NCBI GenBank assembly: GCA_963803295.1
Contig: CAWDMC010000024.1
Span: forward strand, 186,001-250,000
DNA length: 64,000 bases
Direction: 5' to 3'
DNA from: CAWDMC01 sp963803295
GTDB lineage: Bacteria > Acidobacteriota > Terriglobia > UBA7540
Part shown: positions 18,292 to 27,419 of the stretch, one piece after another
Layout: each line of letters opens with the position of its first letter
How positions within the stretch are numbered: the stretch's first letter is position 1
Program-made: the position numbers and the translations under genes
The notes under the pieces: model-generated
The model's input: only the letters and a program-made list of their open reading frames with translations
Told to the model about the DNA's origin: nothing
The model's database searches: none

Positions 18292-20712
18292 ATGGACAGT
18301 TCACGGTTGATTTTCTCTTGCGCATTCTCATTCTTTCTTCTGGTCACGATTTCCGCGCCGCGGGCGCGTGCCCAGGCTTGGAACATCGGCTTGTACAAGC
18401 ACTCGCCGGTGGACCCGCGCCTTGACACTCAGATTAAAGCGATGGCGAAAAGCCAGGGCGCAAACGTGGTCGAATTCACCAACGTCCGAGAGGCATTGAG
18501 AAGCGATGCCAAAGTGGTGGTGGAAATTGAACCCCACAACGAAGCACTTTTCCTGCGCACGGTCGACAAGATCTTTCGTGACAATCCTGTTCCGCACGTG
18601 CCTGCGTTGACGCGTGAGGGCTATGTGCTGGAGGCTCTTTACCTCGGTAAGGCCGCGCCTTATGACATCTGGATTACAGCGGCCGGTCCCGAGGGTATTC
18701 ATAATGGCTTGTTGCGCGTGCCCAAAGTGCTGCGCTCCTGGCCCGCGGCCCTGGCGGAACTCGAGCCACGCCCAAGGTTCACGGCGGAGGCCGAGGGCAA
18801 TCTCGGTCATGCCGTCTTTCTGGCGGATTATCCGTCGTTTCCCGAGCGGGGCGTGGTGGAGGGCTTTTACGGAACGCCCTGGAGCCATCAGGACCGCCTG
18901 GACATCCTCGATTTTGAGGGCGCGCACGGCATGAACGTGTACTATTACGCGCCCAAAGACGATCCCTACCACCGGCGTCTGTGGCGCCAGCCCTATCCGC
19001 CTGATCGGTTCCGGCAGCTGGGCGCTCTGGCCAGAGCGGCGCGCGACAACTTTGTCAATTTCTGCTTCGCCATCAGCCCTGGGCTTTCTATGACGTACTC
19101 CAGCGAGAGGGACTTTGCGGATCTCACCGCCAAGCTTGACAGCGTGGCAAGTGAGGGAGTGTCCTGCTTTGCTCTTTTTCTTGACGACGTGCCCCAGGAT
19201 CTCCAGAATCCAGCCGACAAAGCGAAATTCAAGACCCTGGGGGCGGCCCACGTTTATTTGATCAACAAGCTCTACCAGAACCTCACTACCAAGTCGCCGC
19301 AGTACCGTCTGGTTGTAACCCCCACCGTCTACACTGGGGAATGGGGCAGCCGCGACTACGCCATGGCGCTTGGCGCCGGTGTGGATCCGCACGTGGACCT
19401 CGTGTGGACGGGACCGCAAGTGGTCTCTCCTACGATTACCGTTGCTGACGCTCAGTTTTGGGGGGCACTGCTCCGACGGAAGCCGCTGCTCTGGGACAAT
19501 TACCCGGTGAACGACGGCATCCGCTGGCGTCTGCTGTTGGGCCCTCTGCGCGGACGTGATGCCAAGTTGAGCGAGGCTGTAGCGGGACTCTTTGCGAATC
19601 CGATGATCCAGCCTCACGCCTCCATGATTCCGCTCGCGACCGTGGCCTATTACTTGTGGAACTCGCCGACCTATGACCCCGAAAGGGCGCTGAAATACGC
19701 GGTGGAAGATCAGTACGGCGATAACGCCAATTTCCTGCTTGGAGCGTTTCTGAAGGACTACGGTGACTACTGGTGGCAGGAGAACGTGTTCCAGCCGCTG
19801 TTTGTCGAGCAGCGCCGCCAGTTTGATCCAGCCTTGTGCAACCGGCGGGTGCGTGGGCTGGAGTCCTCGCTGCGGGTTTTGACCGGACATGGCGAATACA
19901 ACAACCTTCTGCCTGAGATCGCGCCGTTTCCCCGGCTCACCAGGGACCGGATCACCGAGGTTGAGTCCGATCCGGCCTTGGGGAGGGCGGGTGCGTGGGT
20001 TGCCTGGCGTGACGATTACGATCTGCTGGCTGCGCGCCACCTCAAGCAGCCGTGGCCGCTCAACGGTGATTTCAGCAAGTGGAAATCAGGGCAGGTGTAC
20101 GAACTGAAGGACGAAAAGCAGATCACGGCGGGAAAAAAACTCTGGCAAGGCGCGAATCAGTACTCGGCGCGCGTGGGTTTGGGTTGGGACGACCAATGGC
20201 TGTACATCGGCATGGAGGTGACCGATCCGAATTTGTATCAGCCCTGGAATGGCCGCGGTATCGAAAATGGTGATGCCTTCCGCTTGATTCTGGAAACCGC
20301 TTTCCGCAAGAACTTCGACCTGGACAAGGCGGATGGCGACGAATACGAGCTCTACTTCAGCCCCGGTGATTTTGCGGGTATTCCGCCGAGCGTTTTCTCG
20401 GATGAGGATTACCTTCCGCCGCGTCCAGGTCCGCACAACTATTCAGCGGAAATGCGCATGGCCTGGAGGAAAACCCCGGCTGGCTTCGCCGGGGATATCG
20501 CCATTCCGGCCAGCTATTTTGACGCTCCGCTCCGGCCTGGATATGAAATCGGGATGGTATTCGGTGCCCAGAAGGTGATTGCCCCGGCGCCGGGCACAGC
20601 AGCCGAAGCCGCTGACCTTGACCGGATCGTCTTTACCTCGAAGCACGACACGGTTTTCCCGGCGCGCTTCGGGAATCCCAGGAGCTATCAGAGGCTGGTT
20701 TTGGGAGAGTAG
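18292..20712 (+). CDS. secreted GH84 beta-N-acetylglucosaminidase
   Basis: The 806-residue protein has a signal peptide (residues 1-28, ending ARAQA) and a GH84 N-terminal alpha/beta domain. The GH84 barrel starts at RGVVEGFYGTPWSHQDRL (187-203) with MNVYYYAPKDDPYHR and FCFAISPGLSM. The two catalytic aspartates of substrate-assisted catalysis are adjacent in ALFLDDVP (D298, D299). GH84 enzymes remove terminal beta-N-acetylhexosamine, and bacterial ones act on mucin, hyaluronan or peptidoglycan-like glycans. The last about 180 residues (from LNGDFSKWKSG) look like a CBM9/DOMON-type beta-sandwich that may bind sugar. The gene is single and its partner is unknown. It fits with the GH29 fucosidase as part of glycan scavenging. 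Confidence 0.92.
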   Translation: MDSSRLIFSCAFSFFLLVTISAPRARAQAWNIGLYKHSPVDPRLDTQIKAMAKSQGANVVEFTNVREALRSDAKVVVEIEPHNEALFLRTVDKIFRDNPVPHVPALTREGYVLEALYLGKAAPYDIWITAAGPEGIHNGLLRVPKVLRSWPAALAELEPRPRFTAEAEGNLGHAVFLADYPSFPERGVVEGFYGTPWSHQDRLDILDFEGAHGMNVYYYAPKDDPYHRRLWRQPYPPDRFRQLGALARAARDNFVNFCFAISPGLSMTYSSERDFADLTAKLDSVASEGVSCFALFLDDVPQDLQNPADKAKFKTLGAAHVYLINKLYQNLTTKSPQYRLVVTPTVYTGEWGSRDYAMALGAGVDPHVDLVWTGPQVVSPTITVADAQFWGALLRRKPLLWDNYPVNDGIRWRLLLGPLRGRDAKLSEAVAGLFANPMIQPHASMIPLATVAYYLWNSPTYDPERALKYAVEDQYGDNANFLLGAFLKDYGDYWWQENVFQPLFVEQRRQFDPALCNRRVRGLESSLRVLTGHGEYNNLLPEIAPFPRLTRDRITEVESDPALGRAGAWVAWRDDYDLLAARHLKQPWPLNGDFSKWKSGQVYELKDEKQITAGKKLWQGANQYSARVGLGWDDQWLYIGMEVTDPNLYQPWNGRGIENGDAFRLILETAFRKNFDLDKADGDEYELYFSPGDFAGIPPSVFSDEDYLPPRPGPHNYSAEMRMAWRKTPAGFAGDIAIPASYFDAPLRPGYEIGMVFGAQKVIAPAPGTAAEAADLDRIVFTSKHDTVFPARFGNPRSYQRLVLGE

Positions 20713-20813
20713 CAAGTCCTGTTTCTCTCGGCCTCCTTGTCGACCGGATTGGTCCTGAACTCTCGGTGGGATCTCAAGTAATTCCGGCTGCAATTGGGGC
20801 TTGCTCAAGATCG

Positions 20814-21416
20814 ATGCGACGTTCATTCACGTTTAATTTCCTGCTGCTGATCCTGGCTCTATGTATAGCGCTTTTCCCACGCCTGCGGGATTGGTATCGC
20901 GGCCGTGCACAGAATCGCACCGCTTGGAGTCCGGTGGTCGGGGAGAAGGCCGCAGGCATTCCCGGGGGAGCCGTTGAGGGTCCTTACTTTTCCGACTCTG
21001 ACCGGGTCGCGGAGCGTATCATGGCCGAGATCGACAGGACTCGCTCGACCCTCGACGTAGCCATGTACGACCTGACCGAGGGCGAAATCACGGCTGCCAT
21101 TGAGAGTGCGGGGCGACGCGGTGTGCAGGTGCGGGTCGTCGCAGACCAGCGCCAGGCGCAGGAATCACATTCCGAGATAGGCTATCTTGCGGGACGGGGA
21201 ATCGAGGTGAGACGAAGCCGTGGATACCGCGGCGGCCGGTCACTGATGCACAACAAATTCGCTGTATTCGATCGCCAAGTCGTGGAAACCGGAAGCTTCA
21301 ACTGGACTACCAGCGCGGCTCAATTCAATTTTGAGAACGCCATCTTCCTCCATGATCCGAAGGTGGCGTCACGCTATGAGAAGGAGTTCGAGCGCATTTG
21401 GGAGCAAGCCCGCTGA
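20814..21416 (+). CDS. single-HKD phospholipase D-type nuclease, membrane-anchored
   Basis: The protein is about 200 residues. One N-terminal hydrophobic segment (FNFLLLILALCIALF) serves as anchor or uncleaved signal. A single HKD motif is seen: MHNKFAVFDRQVVETGSFNW (H, K and D in HxKx4D spacing, followed by GSFNW). Single-HKD proteins of this size dimerise to form one active site and are nucleases of the Nuc/MitoPLD kind rather than true phospholipases. The chosen ATG gives a short basic stretch before the membrane segment; an in-frame GTG at 20766 is possible. Position outside or facing the periplasm suggests degradation of external DNA. Substrate not proven. Confidence 0.82.
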   Translation: MRRSFTFNFLLLILALCIALFPRLRDWYRGRAQNRTAWSPVVGEKAAGIPGGAVEGPYFSDSDRVAERIMAEIDRTRSTLDVAMYDLTEGEITAAIESAGRRGVQVRVVADQRQAQESHSEIGYLAGRGIEVRRSRGYRGGRSLMHNKFAVFDRQVVETGSFNWTTSAAQFNFENAIFLHDPKVASRYEKEFERIWEQAR

Positions 21417-21445
21417 GGGTGCCGGCTGATTCTGAACAGACAGGC

Positions 21446-22030
21446 TCAGCGTCCTCCCGGCCGGGCGTTGGCGCTGTTTTTCTCGAGGGCTGGCACCAGG
21501 TATTGAGCGATCAGCGCGTCGTACTCCCTACGTGCTTCATCCGTCACTGAGGCTGACGCCAGCACGCCCGAGTCCGACGCCTTCAGGTAGAGATCGCCCG
21601 CCGAGCCAAAGTCCGCATCGCTGCTTTTGACGAATTTTTCCATGTCGGTTTCGCCGAATTCGTAGATCTGCTTGGCTGTATACGTTTGAAGCTGTTGCGG
21701 ATCGAGTTTGCCGACGCTTCGGACGTAAATGGCCAATTTCCCGAATGCTCGAGCCTTGTCGTAGCTCACGCGGAGAATGTGGATATACTCCTGGGCAGGA
21801 CTCTTGGGATCCTTGTAGGTATCGGCCAGCACATAGAAGTCGTCAAGTTTTCCGTTGTACCCGGAATCGATAAGCTGAAACAGGTGCGATGTCGCAGTGT
21901 TGAGCGCGGGAGCGTCGGGCCTTCGTTTGGCGTAGACGCTGCCAGCTCCCGCGACCACCAGCAATACCACAAAACCGACGGTCGCCAGTGGTGCTACCGG
22001 AAATGAAGCCAGCCCGGATTGTCGTTTCAT
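21446..22030 (-). CDS. uncharacterised membrane-anchored or secreted protein
   Basis: From the ATG at 22030 the product has 194 residues. A hydrophobic segment near residues 9-32 (ATVGFVVLLVVAGAGSVYA) is a signal peptide or anchor. The remainder is helical and charged, with no cysteines and no domain I recognise; it resembles small TPR-free helical repeat proteins only in composition. AGGGGA lies 8 bases upstream of this start, while an in-frame start 63 bases earlier has no such site. It has no operon partner. Function unknown. Confidence 0.65.
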   Translation of the reverse strand: MKRQSGLASFPVAPLATVGFVVLLVVAGAGSVYAKRRPDAPALNTATSHLFQLIDSGYNGKLDDFYVLADTYKDPKSPAQEYIHILRVSYDKARAFGKLAIYVRSVGKLDPQQLQTYTAKQIYEFGETDMEKFVKSSDADFGSAGDLYLKASDSGVLASASVTDEARREYDALIAQYLVPALEKNSANARPGGR

Positions 22031-22411
22031 ATTCCTGTCCCCTGCGCTCTCGCCAAGTTGGCCTACGTCTGCCGGCGGAGTGTGATTTGGCACGCATCCT
22101 ATCCCGGAAGCGCTTCTGATACAAGCAGAATCTTATGCAGGTTGTGCACAGGCTGTTTGTCGCCACTCTGGATGACGATTACGAGGGTTGCCGCTGCTGA
22201 TGCGATGTTCCTCAACATCGATTCGCGCACAGGCCTCCAGATTCACGTGATCGAACCTAATCGACGAGGTGCACAAGGGAACGGAACCTCACGGCTTTGG
22301 AACAGTGATGTTGTGAACGTGCGTTAGTGCGTCAGTTCGTCCGTGGTCAGCGACGAGGATCGGACAACCCGATCGACTGACAAGCCTGTTGCCTATCACT
22401 CGCCATGGTCT
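22031..22411. other. non-coding gap with a small hairpin
   Basis: No gene is supported. The perfect palindrome CGATGTT-CCTC-AACATCG at 22203-22220 could fold as a hairpin or serve as an operator. It is followed by no T tract. Confidence 0.4.
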
Positions 22412-23470
22412 TCATGCTTTGGCTTCGAACACCATATTGAAAGGAGTTTGGGCGACGCGCCTGAAGCTGCGGAATCCACCCTTCATCACGACATCGCGCA
22501 AGCGGGCCTCGCCTGCTTGCGCCCCCAGCGCCAGTCCCACTTCCTGGGCCCTGGAAGCAGGCGTACAGATCATGGTGGAGGCGCAATAAAACAAGCGGCC
22601 CACGAGATTCAGATTATCTTCCACGCGATCGTTGGCGAAAGGCTCGACGATCATCCAAGAGCCATCGGGCGCGAGCGTCTCGCGCACGTGCGCGGCAGCG
22701 CCAACCGGGTCGCCCATATCGTGCAGGCAGTCGAAGAAGGCGACCAGGTCGTAGCCTTTGCCGGGATAGCCTTTGGCCCACGCGACCTGAAACCCCACGC
22801 GGTCGTCTACGCCCGCGGCCCCGGCGGATTTCCAGGCTGCCTCAATTGAGCCTGGATGGTAGTCGAATCCGGCGAACTGCGATTTCGGATACGCTTTGGC
22901 CATAAGCACGGTTGAAGCTCCGCGTCCGCATCCGACGTCTGCCACCTTCGCGCCTGAGGTCAGCTTGGCCTCGACCCCATCCAGCGCCGGAATCCAGGAA
23001 CTGATCAGGTTGGCCGCGTAATTTGGCCGAAAGAATCGCTCTGTGCCCTGAAAGAGATCGTGATGGTGCTGGTGCCAGCCCACCCCGTCACCGCTCTTGA
23101 AGGCTTCCACAAGCTGTTCCTCATCCTTCCAGACGGATGCGATCACCTGAAATGCTCCTGGCAGAGACGCCGGACTGTCTTCGACGGCCAATGCAAATGC
23201 CTGCTCATCCGGCAAGGTAAAGCGGCCAGTGGTTGCATCATACGTTACGTAGCCACCTGCCGCCTGTGCTGCCAGCCACTCGCGTACATACCGCTCGGTA
23301 GTTCCCGTCTTTTCGGCCACTTCCGCCGAAGTCATCGGTCCAGCGTCTGCCATGGCACGGTAGAGGCCCAGCTTGTCTCCGATCCTAACCAAGGCGGCGT
23401 TCATTGCTGCGCCCATTTCGCCGAGGGCTTGGCCCATGAACTTATCCAGCTTAACCGGATCGATCTGCAT
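22412..23470 (-). CDS. winged-helix class I SAM-dependent methyltransferase
   Basis: The 352-residue protein has an N-terminal winged-helix dimerisation domain (about residues 15-95: a LGLYRAMADAGPMTSAEVAE opening, then a TERYVREWLAAQAAGGYV helix). This is followed by a Rossmann methyltransferase domain with the SAM motif VADVGCGRGASTVLMA (around 178-193) and FFDCLHDMGDP, where an H-D pair is typical of the family. The arrangement is that of Rv2258c-like or O-methyltransferase-type enzymes acting on small molecules. GAGGAGGAAAG precedes the ATG. The substrate cannot be told, and no biosynthetic cluster surrounds it. Confidence 0.85.
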   Translation of the reverse strand: MQIDPVKLDKFMGQALGEMGAAMNAALVRIGDKLGLYRAMADAGPMTSAEVAEKTGTTERYVREWLAAQAAGGYVTYDATTGRFTLPDEQAFALAVEDSPASLPGAFQVIASVWKDEEQLVEAFKSGDGVGWHQHHHDLFQGTERFFRPNYAANLISSWIPALDGVEAKLTSGAKVADVGCGRGASTVLMAKAYPKSQFAGFDYHPGSIEAAWKSAGAAGVDDRVGFQVAWAKGYPGKGYDLVAFFDCLHDMGDPVGAAAHVRETLAPDGSWMIVEPFANDRVEDNLNLVGRLFYCASTMICTPASRAQEVGLALGAQAGEARLRDVVMKGGFRSFRRVAQTPFNMVFEAKA

Positions 23471-24054
23471 GCTTTCCTCCTCTCAGGGTTCGACTCGAGG
23501 CGGGCGAGCAGTTTGCTTTTCTTCCCACGACGAGTCCGGCCCACAAAGTCCAAGCCGCCCAGCTCCAAAATCGAAACAGTTCTATCAAATGTGAAAGACA
23601 GGAGTATTCTACTTGATCGTTGCTGCCAAAACCAGGATACAAAGCAACGCCATCTGCGATGCGGGTTTCGAAAAGTACGCCTCGGCACCCGCGCGGTTAA
23701 CGGACCAGCGTGTCCGGGTGATCGTATTGTATTTTGCTTGCCATGACCCTTCGGCTCTGAGCCGTTCAGATAACCAAATTGCACGCGGAAACAGCGCAGA
23801 CGGAGCTACTCACCGCCTCAAATCTGGTCCCCAGGCCGAATGGGCAAAGTGAGTGAAATTGCTCCGGTGACGAAGGAGTGAGGCCAAGAACGGGCGCCGT
23901 ATTCGGGCTCTGGAATTTACGACGAAGTTACGGAAACAAGACAGTCGCTTGGCAATCGTGCAAGTGACGGCGTTGTATAATTGAGAATGAGGATTGCATC
24001 GCTGACATGGCTCTGAAATGCCCATGTGTGTCAATGATGTCAGATGGTTGATAA
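23471..24054. other. non-coding gap upstream of hemX
   Basis: No supported gene. A TATAAT at 23976-23981, preceded by TG, could be the -10 box of the hem operon, but the -35 region is weak and the leader would be about 70 bases. Confidence 0.4.
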
Positions 24055-24879
24055 ATGCTATCTAGGCTTTTGTGGTTGGCTGTTAGCGTCTACGGTGCCG
24101 GGATTCTGCTTGCCCTGCCCTCGGTGATCCGGCGGCGGCCCGCGCTGGCACCGGCGGCCCTGGTTGCGCTGGGTGTGGGCCTCGTGCTACACCTCGCTTC
24201 GCTTGGCGTTCCGGCCCTGGAAACGCACCGTTTTCCCGTGGCCGACGTGCGCAGCGCGCTTTCATTTTTCGCCTTTATGGTGACCGCAGCTTTTTTTTCG
24301 GTTTACCTGCGCTATCGCCTGGCGGCGGTGGGCCTGTTCATGCTGCCTCTGGTTTTTGTGCTAACGCTCGCCTCCGCTCTACACGCGGGGCCGTCGTTTG
24401 AGTCCAACACTTTTCGCAGCGGCTGGCTAATGCTCCACATCGGTACGACATTCCTCGGTTATACCGGCCTCTTCCTCGCTTTCGTGGCGGCGGTGATGTA
24501 CCTGATCCAGGAGCGCGGGCTGAAATCCAAGCGACTCGGGCGGTTCTATGACCGGCTGCCGTCGCTCGAGGTGTGTGACGAGATCTACTACCGCTCGCTA
24601 CTGTTCGGATTCCCGCTGCTGACCTTCGGCATCCTGACCGGATTCGTTTGGGCCAGCCGGACCTGGCGCGGCCCCTGGGAGTTCGACCCCAAGATTCTGG
24701 CTTCGATGGTCACGTGGCTGATCTGCCTTGTGCTATTTTCCACACGCCTGAGCGGTAGCTGGCAGGGCCGCAAGGCCGCTTACGGGGCGATCTTCGCCTT
24801 TGCCGCGGTGATGGTGACGTTTGTGGGAATCAGCTTTTTGAGCGGACAGCATGGATTCGCTCCGAACTTGGGGCCATGA
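24055..24879 (+). CDS. hemX: cytochrome c assembly (CcsA/HemX-type) membrane protein
   Basis: The 274 residues form about eight transmembrane helices. The segment TFLGYTGLFLAFVAAVMYLIQERGLKSK and later FDPKILASMVTWLICLVLFSTRL show the CcsA/HemX family, in which the short tryptophan-bearing loop (here WASRTWRGPWEFDPK) is the WWD-related region. In this gene order, directly ahead of hemA, the protein is normally called HemX and modulates glutamyl-tRNA reductase levels; members related to CcsA handle haem for cytochrome c. Which applies here cannot be decided. It reads in the same direction as hemA-hemC-hemD, with a repeat element in between. Confidence 0.85.
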   Translation: MLSRLLWLAVSVYGAGILLALPSVIRRRPALAPAALVALGVGLVLHLASLGVPALETHRFPVADVRSALSFFAFMVTAAFFSVYLRYRLAAVGLFMLPLVFVLTLASALHAGPSFESNTFRSGWLMLHIGTTFLGYTGLFLAFVAAVMYLIQERGLKSKRLGRFYDRLPSLEVCDEIYYRSLLFGFPLLTFGILTGFVWASRTWRGPWEFDPKILASMVTWLICLVLFSTRLSGSWQGRKAAYGAIFAFAAVMVTFVGISFLSGQHGFAPNLGP

Positions 24880-24901
24880 AGCAAGAAGATGAAGGCCTAA
24901 C

Positions 24902-25016
24902 GAGTATTATAAATCGTAGTGACGGCTTCACTGCAGCGCAGGTGTCCTCACCGGCGTTTTCGGCGCTGAGGACAGCGCCTCTACAGAATTGGGCGTCACG
25001 ATAATTTGTAATACTC
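24902..25016. mobile_element. 115-bp MITE-like element with terminal inverted repeats
   Basis: The ends, 24902-24924 and 24994-25016, are inverted repeats of 23 bp matching at about 19 positions (GAGTATTA and GTGACG are exact). The interior (24931-24984) contains the interspersed repeat also found at 51287-51360. It carries no gene. The size, inverted ends and AT-rich tips fit a miniature inverted-repeat element sitting between hemX and hemA; no full-length relative or transposase is visible here. Confidence 0.65.
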
Positions 25017-25084
25017 AGTAGGCGGATGTGGTTTCGGACGCAGTCTTTCAGGACGGACCAACGACCGATGGACGTTATTGAGCC

Positions 25085-26347
25085 ATGAACTTGGTATTGG
25101 TCGGAATTAATCATCGTACGGCTCCGGTTGAGGTGCGGGAGCGGATGTACATCCAGGAGTCGCATCTGCCTGCGGCCGTATCGAACCTCGTGGGTCGCCA
25201 GGGAATCATCGAGGGTATGATTCTCTCCACCTGCAACCGAGTGGAGGTGGTCGCGAACGCTGACGAGGGTGTGGAGCCGGAACCGATCCTGAGGCAATTC
25301 CTGGGCGAACTGCACCATTTCGACCTTTCAGTCTGGGAGCACTACTTGTATTGGTGGCGGCAGGAAGGGGCGATCCGGCACTTGTACCGAGTGGCTGCGA
25401 GTCTGGACTCGATGATCCTGGGGGAGCCGCAGATCCTAGGTCAAGTGAAGCAAGCCTATGCGGTTTCGCGCGAGGCGGGAGCGCTTACGGGCACGCTTCA
25501 CGAGGTCGTAAATCAGGCACTCAGCGTAGCGCGGAAAGTCCGCCGCGAAACGGCACTCGGCTCGAACGCGGTGTCGATATCGTACGCAGCCGTGGAACTG
25601 GCCAAGAAGATTTTTGGGAGCCTGGAAGGGAAATCGATCCTGGTGCTGGGCGCGGGTAAGATGAGCGAGCAGGCGGCCCGCCACCTGTTACAGGCCGGCG
25701 CCAAGTCCATTTTTGTTGCCAACCGCACTTACGAGCGCGCCCTCGATCTGGCCAAAGCGTTCCAGGGAATTGCCATTCGTTACGAGCAGCTCGCCGAAAC
25801 CATGAACCAGGCTGACATTGTAATCAGCTCAACGCGGGCTCCCGGTTATGTGGTGACGCGAACTCAAGCTGAGCAACTCATGGCGGCGCGGCGCAAGCGG
25901 CCGATCTTCTTTGTGGACATTGCGGTGCCGCGCGATATTGAACCGTCAATCAACGAAATCGAAAACGCATTTGTCTACGACATCGATGATCTCGAGCAAG
26001 TGGTGGCGGAGAACCGCAAGCAACGCGAAAAGGAGGCCGAGTGGGCCGAGCAGATAATTGATGAGGAGGTCCAAAGGACGACGAAACGTCTGGCTTCGCG
26101 CGAGGTGGCGCCGACGATTATGGCCCTCGAAGCTCGACTCGCTCACATCCGTGAGTCAGAAACTGAGCGCTTCCGCGGGCGCCTGAGTACTCTGACTGAG
26201 GAGGAGCGCCGAGCGGTAGACGAAATGACCCGTCGCATGCTCAACAAAATCTTGCACGGGCCGATCACCGAACTCAAGAACGGCGCCGGGCATCCTGACC
26301 ACAGTGCGCTCGTTCAAGTGGTCCGGAAAGTATTTGGGTTGGAGTAG
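25085..26347 (+). CDS. hemA: glutamyl-tRNA reductase
   Basis: This enzyme makes glutamate-1-semialdehyde from Glu-tRNA(Glu) with NADPH, the first committed step of C5-pathway tetrapyrrole synthesis. The sequence shows GINHRTAPVEVRE at the N-terminus, the active-site Cys50 in STCNRVEV, the GEPQILGQVKQAY box, an NADPH-binding LGAGKMSEQAARHL motif (around 190-203), and the helical dimerisation domain at the C-terminus. It has 420 residues, a normal length. It is followed by hemC and hemD in the same direction, as is usual. Regulation probably involves tRNA and haem feedback, but no site is evident. Confidence 0.96.
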   Translation: MNLVLVGINHRTAPVEVRERMYIQESHLPAAVSNLVGRQGIIEGMILSTCNRVEVVANADEGVEPEPILRQFLGELHHFDLSVWEHYLYWWRQEGAIRHLYRVAASLDSMILGEPQILGQVKQAYAVSREAGALTGTLHEVVNQALSVARKVRRETALGSNAVSISYAAVELAKKIFGSLEGKSILVLGAGKMSEQAARHLLQAGAKSIFVANRTYERALDLAKAFQGIAIRYEQLAETMNQADIVISSTRAPGYVVTRTQAEQLMAARRKRPIFFVDIAVPRDIEPSINEIENAFVYDIDDLEQVVAENRKQREKEAEWAEQIIDEEVQRTTKRLASREVAPTIMALEARLAHIRESETERFRGRLSTLTEEERRAVDEMTRRMLNKILHGPITELKNGAGHPDHSALVQVVRKVFGLE

Positions 26348-26394
26348 CCATAGGCGAGGATTGATGCGGGCGCGAGGCTTGCGCCCGGGGCCTT

Positions 26395-27345
26395 ATGAAA
26401 GTTGTCATCGGATCGCGCGGCAGTAAACTGGCGTTGGTGCAGGCTGGCTGGGTCAGAGATCAGTTGCTTGCCGGTGGTCACGAGGTCGAGATCCGCCGCA
26501 TTAGGACCACGGGCGACCGGCAGTCGGAGGGAGACCGGCCTGTTGCAGTGGGAACCAAACAGCTCTTCGTCAAGGAGATCGAAGAGGCCCTGCTCGATGG
26601 CGGAGTGGATTTGGCTGTTCACAGCCTGAAGGACATGCCGGCGGAGCAACCAGTGGGGCTCTACGTGGCTGCTGTGCCTCGGCGCGAGGATCCACGTGAT
26701 GTCCTTGTCTCCCGCGACAATCGTCCTCTCGGCGCGCTGCCCGCCGGTGCCCGAGTCGGTACCAGCAGCCTGCGCCGCCAGATTCAGCTTCAACGCTTGC
26801 GTCCGGATCTGCTGCTTCTGCCGATCAACGGCAACGTGGACACTCGCCTGCGCAAACTCGCGCGCGGCGAGTATGACGCCCTGCTGCTGGCGGCCGCCGG
26901 CCTGAACCGGTTGGAACTCGGCGAGCGGATAACCTCTTACTTTGATCCCGAGGAGCTGTGTCCTGCCGTCGGGCAGGGTGCCTTGGCGATCCAGATTCGC
27001 CAGGGTGACGAGTTAATGGCGAGGGCTGTGGCACCGCTCGATCATCCCGTGAGCCACCAGACGGTGCTGGCCGAGCGCGCCGTTGTCGGGCGCCTCGGAG
27101 GCGGCTGCGACCGTCCGATCGCGGCACATGCCTGGATCGGTGCGAACTCCTCGACCACTGGCGCCACGGAAGCAGCGGCTCCTGAGATGGCATTGCTTAC
27201 CGTGAGGGGAGTGGTAATGAGCACAGACGGCCGCGCCCTGCTCCAAGCGAGCTGCTTTGGGCCACTTTCGGAGGCTACATATCTAGGCCAAAGACTTGCG
27301 CAGGATCTGCTCAGCCAAGGAGCGGCGGAGATCCTCGGAATCTGA
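26395..27345 (+). CDS. hemC: porphobilinogen deaminase (hydroxymethylbilane synthase)
   Basis: HemC polymerises four porphobilinogen units into hydroxymethylbilane, using a dipyrromethane cofactor bound to a cysteine. Seen here: IGSRGSKLALVQAGWVRDQL near the start, the HSLKDMP box, VGTSSLRRQIQLQRLRPD and INGNVDTRLRKL (arginines that bind the pyrrole chain), and the cofactor-bearing Cys238 in LGGGCDRPI. At 316 residues it is of normal length. It lies 47 bases after hemA and ahead of hemD, in the same direction. Confidence 0.96.
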   Translation: MKVVIGSRGSKLALVQAGWVRDQLLAGGHEVEIRRIRTTGDRQSEGDRPVAVGTKQLFVKEIEEALLDGGVDLAVHSLKDMPAEQPVGLYVAAVPRREDPRDVLVSRDNRPLGALPAGARVGTSSLRRQIQLQRLRPDLLLLPINGNVDTRLRKLARGEYDALLLAAAGLNRLELGERITSYFDPEELCPAVGQGALAIQIRQGDELMARAVAPLDHPVSHQTVLAERAVVGRLGGGCDRPIAAHAWIGANSSTTGATEAAAPEMALLTVRGVVMSTDGRALLQASCFGPLSEATYLGQRLAQDLLSQGAAEILGI

Positions 27346-27419
27346 AATGGTAACGTGCAAGACCGGGGCTGGAGGCTGGAATCGCAACTGAACACTCGAA
27401 ATCCGAAAACCAGCAGCCC

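Noticed and set aside
18328..20040. Long open frame of 570 codons opposite the GH84 gene
   Set aside because: It is the antisense shadow of a GC-rich gene; composition is rich in Arg/His/Val without any domain, whereas the plus strand has clear GH84 motifs and a signal peptide.
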